A stretch of DNA of 64,000 nt from Lachnospiraceae bacterium GAM79 (GTDB taxonomy: Bacteria; Bacillota; Clostridia; Lachnospirales; Lachnospiraceae), in contig CP085928.1 of the NCBI GenBank assembly GCA_020735665.1, positions 2,836,501 through 2,900,500 of the forward strand. The letters are read 5' to 3'. Made by a program: the position numbers and the translations under genes. Positions 60,369 through 64,000 of this stretch are shown here, in pieces (positions within the stretch are counted from its first letter, which is position 1; each line of letters starts with the position of its first letter). The notes below the pieces were generated by a model, which ran no database searches, was not told where the DNA came from, and saw only the letters and a program-made list of their open reading frames with translations.

Positions 60369-62276
60369 ATGGAGGACAAAATTATGAGGAAAAAATTAGG
60401 GATTTTTCTAAGTTTATGGCTGTGTATCAGTATGATATGGTTGCCATTTGCCAGCACACAGGTAAGGGCTGCAGAAACCAACATGGCAACATTGAATTTT
60501 ATCGGGGCATCTATTGAAAATGGAAAAGCGACCTTTGCTGTTGATGATGCCTATAAAGTAAGGCTGACATTATGTACGAGAGATATTGTTATGGACAGTT
60601 ACACAAATTGTCCGATCAATGGAAATAACATGCAGATCGATCTGTCAGATAAAGAATATTATCTGAAAGCAACTACCGTTTTGGATGTTTCCTCGCCAGA
60701 TGACCTGCTTGGAATCTCAAGTGTGAAACTTCAGTTATATATCAATGATGAATCGTATGATATCAGCTCGAATCCTTATGTAAAATTGGATACAAACCGT
60801 TTTAGCGGTAATCTGAATTTCAGAATAGAAAAAGTATCAACGCCTCCGAACCCCGGTTACCCGGATGATATTCAGATCATGGGAACCTATGATGGATTTG
60901 GAATGGAAATTTATCTGAATTCAGCGAAGATCGGAGCTGAGAGCAGTCAGATACAGGGAACTGGCAAGGGATATGCGTCCGGTGAAATCTATAATCTGCT
61001 CAGGATCCAACTGGCATTTGGAGATGGAGATATCGGGACGGTCACAGTAAATGGAAAGGCAATCACATTGCCGGAAGGAACGAAGGATACAGTGGAATTC
61101 ACGATTGCGCCTGCCAGTGAATATGTGATCGAAGTTACAAAGAAGCCGACGATCATACCAAGAACTATTATATGGGCCAAAGATAAAACAGGTAATAATG
61201 GATTGAAAGATTATGAGCTGTTAAAGAATGGAACGCTTGAGATCCTTGAGATCAAAAATCCGGACGGAACATCGATTGGTTTAGATGGTGTTAAGCAGGA
61301 CACCAATTATGGATGGGCAAGTGTTATACCGAGTTCAGAAATTATTCTCCGGGCAGTACCGGAATATGGATATCAGCTTGGATCGATAACGATAAATGGT
61401 CAGTCTTTAACGCCTTTGTCAGATGCATCTACATTTTCATATACAATGCCGGATGAAAATGTACATATCAGCGGCATATTTACAAAGGCAGAAGATCAGG
61501 TAGAGCTTAAGACAGATAAAGTGAAAAAAGCATTGATCCAGCTTGCAGAAAATGAGATCACGTCAGGAAACAATAGACTGACGATCAAGGATGCAGTTCT
61601 CACACAGCAACAGCTTGAGGCTTTTAAAAAGGCAGCAGGTGATTATCACATCACCGGGTATTTTGATATCAAGCTGGCACAGATCCTGTATAAGAATACA
61701 GTAGCAAATTTGTGGGTAAATAATATAGAGACATTGAAGAAACCGGCAAAGGTATCCCTTCAGATAGAAGCCGACTGGGAACCTGCAAACAGTGAGCTGG
61801 CAGTTATTCATGAGAAAAAGGATGGAACCTATGAGATTATTCCTGCTTCTTTTGATGTGGCAACTAAAATGGTGATGTTCCAGACAGATGGATTTTCAAA
61901 TTATGCAATCGCATATAAGAAGGTTGAGACGACAACAGAGGATCAGACAGGAGCAACGACTGAGGATCCATCGGAGGATACGACCGGGGATGTAACAGAA
62001 GCTTCAACAGAAGAAACAACAGAACCGGAAACAGAGACCACAACCGGAGAGACAACAGAAGTTACGACGGAAAATTCTTCAGAGGGCACAACAACAGACC
62101 GTACAGAAGATGGAACAGGCAGCACGACACAGAGTGGTGATGGAGATACAACAGAAGTGAAAAAAGATGATAGGACAGCATCACCCAAGACAGGAGATGA
62201 TATGAATCTGGCTGTGCTTTATATTCTGCTTGCAGTATCAGGAATGGGATGTCTGTATACGATCCGAAAACGGTAA
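60369..62276 (+). CDS. cell-surface protein with SPKTGD sorting tail
   Basis: Signal peptide with MRKKLGIFLSLWLCISMIWLPFA, then a large beta-rich region (to about 530). Two stretches look like bacterial repeat units (GSITINGQSLTPLSDAST and FTIAPASEYVIEV). A Thr/Glu-rich spacer (about 515-600, many TTE and TTEDT units) leads to TASPKTGD, one membrane segment and RKR. Either ATG 60369 (GGAGG, 7-base spacer) or ATG 60384 (GGAGG, 8-base spacer) can start it. It resembles the 22210 protein in tail type only; ligand unknown. Confidence 0.8.
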   Translation: MEDKIMRKKLGIFLSLWLCISMIWLPFASTQVRAAETNMATLNFIGASIENGKATFAVDDAYKVRLTLCTRDIVMDSYTNCPINGNNMQIDLSDKEYYLKATTVLDVSSPDDLLGISSVKLQLYINDESYDISSNPYVKLDTNRFSGNLNFRIEKVSTPPNPGYPDDIQIMGTYDGFGMEIYLNSAKIGAESSQIQGTGKGYASGEIYNLLRIQLAFGDGDIGTVTVNGKAITLPEGTKDTVEFTIAPASEYVIEVTKKPTIIPRTIIWAKDKTGNNGLKDYELLKNGTLEILEIKNPDGTSIGLDGVKQDTNYGWASVIPSSEIILRAVPEYGYQLGSITINGQSLTPLSDASTFSYTMPDENVHISGIFTKAEDQVELKTDKVKKALIQLAENEITSGNNRLTIKDAVLTQQQLEAFKKAAGDYHITGYFDIKLAQILYKNTVANLWVNNIETLKKPAKVSLQIEADWEPANSELAVIHEKKDGTYEIIPASFDVATKMVMFQTDGFSNYAIAYKKVETTTEDQTGATTEDPSEDTTGDVTEASTEETTEPETETTTGETTEVTTENSSEGTTTDRTEDGTGSTTQSGDGDTTEVKKDDRTASPKTGDDMNLAVLYILLAVSGMGCLYTIRKR

Positions 62277-62350
62277 TCTGGTATTGGTAACAGGTATAGT
62301 AGTAGTTCTCTTATTTGAAAAATAATGTAGAACAAATTGTGTAAATAATC

Positions 62351-62395
62351 TTGACTTTTATAAAATAACAGCGTTACAATAACACTGTTATTTTA
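62351..62395 (+). promoter_or_regulatory. promoter with perfect palindromic operator for TetR
   Basis: TTGACT (62351-62356), 18-base spacer, TACAAT (62375-62380). It overlaps an 11-bp perfect inverted repeat TAAAATAACAG / CTGTTATTTTA (62361-62371 and 62385-62395). The palindrome covers the spacer and the -10 region, so a bound repressor would block the promoter. It is 40 bp before the TetR gene, so autoregulation is likely. Confidence 0.75.
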
Positions 62396-62434
62396 TATTG
62401 TATATAAATGCAAATACTGATCAAGGTGTGGTTT

Positions 62435-63040
62435 ATGAGAAAAGAATCAGAAGGTGTAACGGAAAATTTACTTGTCAGTGCCAGAAAGGAATTCTTACAA
62501 TATGGATTCCATGATGCCAGCCTGCGGAGAATATCGGCAGATAGTGGAGTCAGCACGAATTCAATCTATACAAGATTTGGCGACAAGAGTGGCTTATTTA
62601 CAGCGATCGTAAAAGAAGCCGCAGATGAGTTAATGGCGATTTATTCTGACAGCATAAAAAAAGCAGGAGAAGCGACAGATATCAGCCAGGCGGAGGGTGC
62701 CGGAGATGAAGGAACGGATCTTGTACTGGAATATATTTACAGACATCAGGAAGAATTCAAACTGATCTTCTGCTGTTCGGCGGGAACAGAATATGAGACA
62801 TATTTTGACAGGCTTGCGGCAAAGGAAGAATACTATTATAAACAGTTTGTGAAGCAGTTTTCGGATGGAGGACATCCGATAGATGATTTTTTTATCCATG
62901 TATATTGCAGGAACGGATGGCAGTATGTGTATGAACTCATCACACATGATAAGAGCTATGAAGAGGCAAAAGAATTTATGGCAAATGTCAGAGCATTTAA
63001 CTATGCGGGCTGGCAGGCGGTGATCGGAATGAAGTTCTGA
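62435..63040 (+). CDS. TetR/AcrR family regulator
   Basis: 201 residues from ATG 62435 (AAGGTG, 6-base spacer). RKEFLQYGFHDASLRRISADSGVSTNSIYTRFGDKSGLFTAIVKEAADEL is the HTH (residues 20-68). The C-terminal helical domain contains CCSAGTEYETYFDRLAAKEEYYYKQF. It binds the palindrome in front of it, by inference, and controls the transporter locus that follows. Confidence 0.85.
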   Translation: MRKESEGVTENLLVSARKEFLQYGFHDASLRRISADSGVSTNSIYTRFGDKSGLFTAIVKEAADELMAIYSDSIKKAGEATDISQAEGAGDEGTDLVLEYIYRHQEEFKLIFCCSAGTEYETYFDRLAAKEEYYYKQFVKQFSDGGHPIDDFFIHVYCRNGWQYVYELITHDKSYEEAKEFMANVRAFNYAGWQAVIGMKF

Positions 63041-63134
63041 TAATAGGGACTGCTGCATGAAATACAACATGCATCAGTCCTATAAAAATAAACATGGGTT
63101 AGTAAATGCTAACTTTAGTAACAGGAGGTTAACT

Positions 63135-63350
63135 ATGAAAGAAAAGAAACAAAGTGCATTGTCCAGACTCATGGGCATAGCAGGAGGACATAAGTATTTT
63201 ACCTGTGCGTCCTGTGTTCTTGCGATCCTTGCTGCTTGGATCGCATTGATACCATTTTATGATATTTATCATTGCACATAGAATGCGTACGGTAGATGGT
63301 GTTGATAAGATCGTTGTGTTGAAGGATGGCGTAGTTGCGGAGCAGGGGGA
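63135..63350 (+). pseudogene. ABC transporter, collapsed by internal deletion
   Basis: The start is normal: MKEKKQSALSRLMGIAGGHKYFTCASCVLAILAAWIALIPFYDIY (ATG 63135, AGGAGG), the first membrane helix of an ABC exporter. After 63270 the frame shifts into IAHRMRTVDGVDKIVVLKDGVVAEQG (63271-63348), the last part of the ATP-binding domain, after the switch His. Everything between (about 1500 bp) is missing. A stop at 63279 ends the first part. The gap to 63548 holds nothing else seen. Confidence 0.82.
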
Positions 63351-63547
63351 TATATATATTTATTACGCAGAGCACTTTCATTTGTATTTCCACTGCTCTA
63401 TGTTAGTGTTGGCCTGAATGGAATAAGTTGCAGTTTGGGTTAAAATAGGGTATGTTGAATATAGAATCGTGCAAAATATAGAGTAATGCAGAAATTTTGA
63501 ATAAGAGAATGTATAATAAATTACAGGACTATAGGAGGTTGGCGATT

Positions 63548-64000
63548 ATGGCGAAGATTGATACCAGGGAGATACAGATACCATCGATATTAAAGGTGGA
63601 GAAAGATCTGCTCAGACGGATCGGGGGTTATCTTGCAGATGAGGGAATCTACAAGGTTGTGATCCTGTTTGGCAATGGGTTGATCGATATGTTTGGACAT
63701 ACGGTGATGGAGGGTATGTCAGACAGCGGTGTTGAGGTACTCCAATATATGGAGATGGATACCGTTCGGATCGACGATCTGGTGCAGCTTGCATTTTCAT
63801 TCCCGAATACAGCACAGGCAGTGCTTGGTATCGGAGGCGGTAAGGTGGTTGATGCGGCCAAATATTGTGGCTTCTTAAGAAAACTGCCATTCATCAGTGT
63901 GCCGACATCGGCATCCAGTGATGGATTTTCCAGTGCCAGCGCATCTCTGATCGTGGAGGGACGACGCAAATCCGTACCGGCAGGGATCGCATATGGAATC
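63548..64000 (+). CDS. sn-glycerol-1-phosphate dehydrogenase-like protein (3' end outside window)
   Basis: 151 residues visible. IQIPSILKVEKDLLRRIGGYLADEGIYKVVILFGNGL at the start, AVLGIGGGKVVDAAKYCGFLRKLPFISVPTSASSDGFSSASASLIVEGRRKSVPA near 95-145 (GGGK for the dinucleotide, PTSASSDGF for the metal site). This is the EgsA/AraM group that reduces dihydroxyacetone phosphate; glycerol dehydrogenase is a less likely alternative. ATG 63548 follows AGGAGG. Confidence 0.8.
   Translation, partial: MAKIDTREIQIPSILKVEKDLLRRIGGYLADEGIYKVVILFGNGLIDMFGHTVMEGMSDSGVEVLQYMEMDTVRIDDLVQLAFSFPNTAQAVLGIGGGKVVDAAKYCGFLRKLPFISVPTSASSDGFSSASASLIVEGRRKSVPAGIAYGI

Overview
The window looks like a chromosome segment of a gut Lachnospiraceae (class Clostridia). 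It is moderately AT-rich. Core genes (eno, rlmD, rdgB, trmH, lrgAB, oleate hydratase) have strong AGGAGG-type ribosome binding sites. Two surface proteins end in KTGD sorting tails, and the mobile genes (TnpV, MobV relaxase, DUF5348, DUF3970) are of kinds common in that family. The assignment rests on recognised families, not on a database search.

Layout. (1) 1-6792: the right part of a mobilizable or integrative element. It holds a replication-type AAA ATPase (cut by the window edge), DUF5348, a MobV relaxase with a hairpin that could be its oriT, TnpV, a candidate yjdF riboswitch with its yjdF gene, a SdpI/DUF3784/XRE regulator group and a type I toxin-antitoxin locus. It ends at a 17-codon copy of the tuf 3' end, which I read as the attachment site. 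(2) 6793-29521: core chromosome, with an epimerase, TrmH, LrgAB, a GntR regulator, DNA repair genes, a TetR regulator with oleate hydratase, flavodoxin with DUF3793, enolase, surface and lipoproteins, PrsW, a C1 protease, a MITE-like repeat, RdgB, YfcE-like and RlmD. (3) 29522-45150: a defence island. It holds a RES-domain protein, an SMI1/KNR4 protein and an HNH-type nuclease, a dead large serine recombinase, then a type I restriction-modification operon. That operon has an invertible, multi-cassette hsdS locus with its own tyrosine recombinase, plus a HAD protein and a GmrSD-like DUF262/DUF1524 protein. (4) 45169-52000: KtrB/KtrA potassium uptake with KdpDE-type sensors, flanked by small or truncated genes and fossils of other elements. 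(5) 52075-56900: a membrane-lipid module of a phospholipase-D/cardiolipin-synthase-like protein, a two-component system, a FUSC-like membrane protein and a PgsA-like phosphatidyltransferase. (6) 56901-59150: a prophage fossil in which a DUF4238 gene sits between a tail-assembly gene and a truncated tape-measure gene. (7) 59376-64000: small genes, a second KTGD surface protein, a TetR regulator with a clear palindromic operator beside an ABC transporter gene collapsed by an internal deletion, and the start of a glycerol-1-phosphate-dehydrogenase-like gene.

The most notable system is the hsdS locus at 34874-38346. Four copies of a 16-bp site in alternating orientation flank two exchangeable C-terminal specificity cassettes, with the recombinase gene between them. 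All junctions keep one reading frame, and both cassettes read out to the same Leu-Val-Ala-stop when inverted. The locus should therefore switch DNA methylation specificity. The RES/SMI1/HNH trio next to it and the DUF4238 insertion in the prophage fossil are the best candidates for less described defence or toxin functions.
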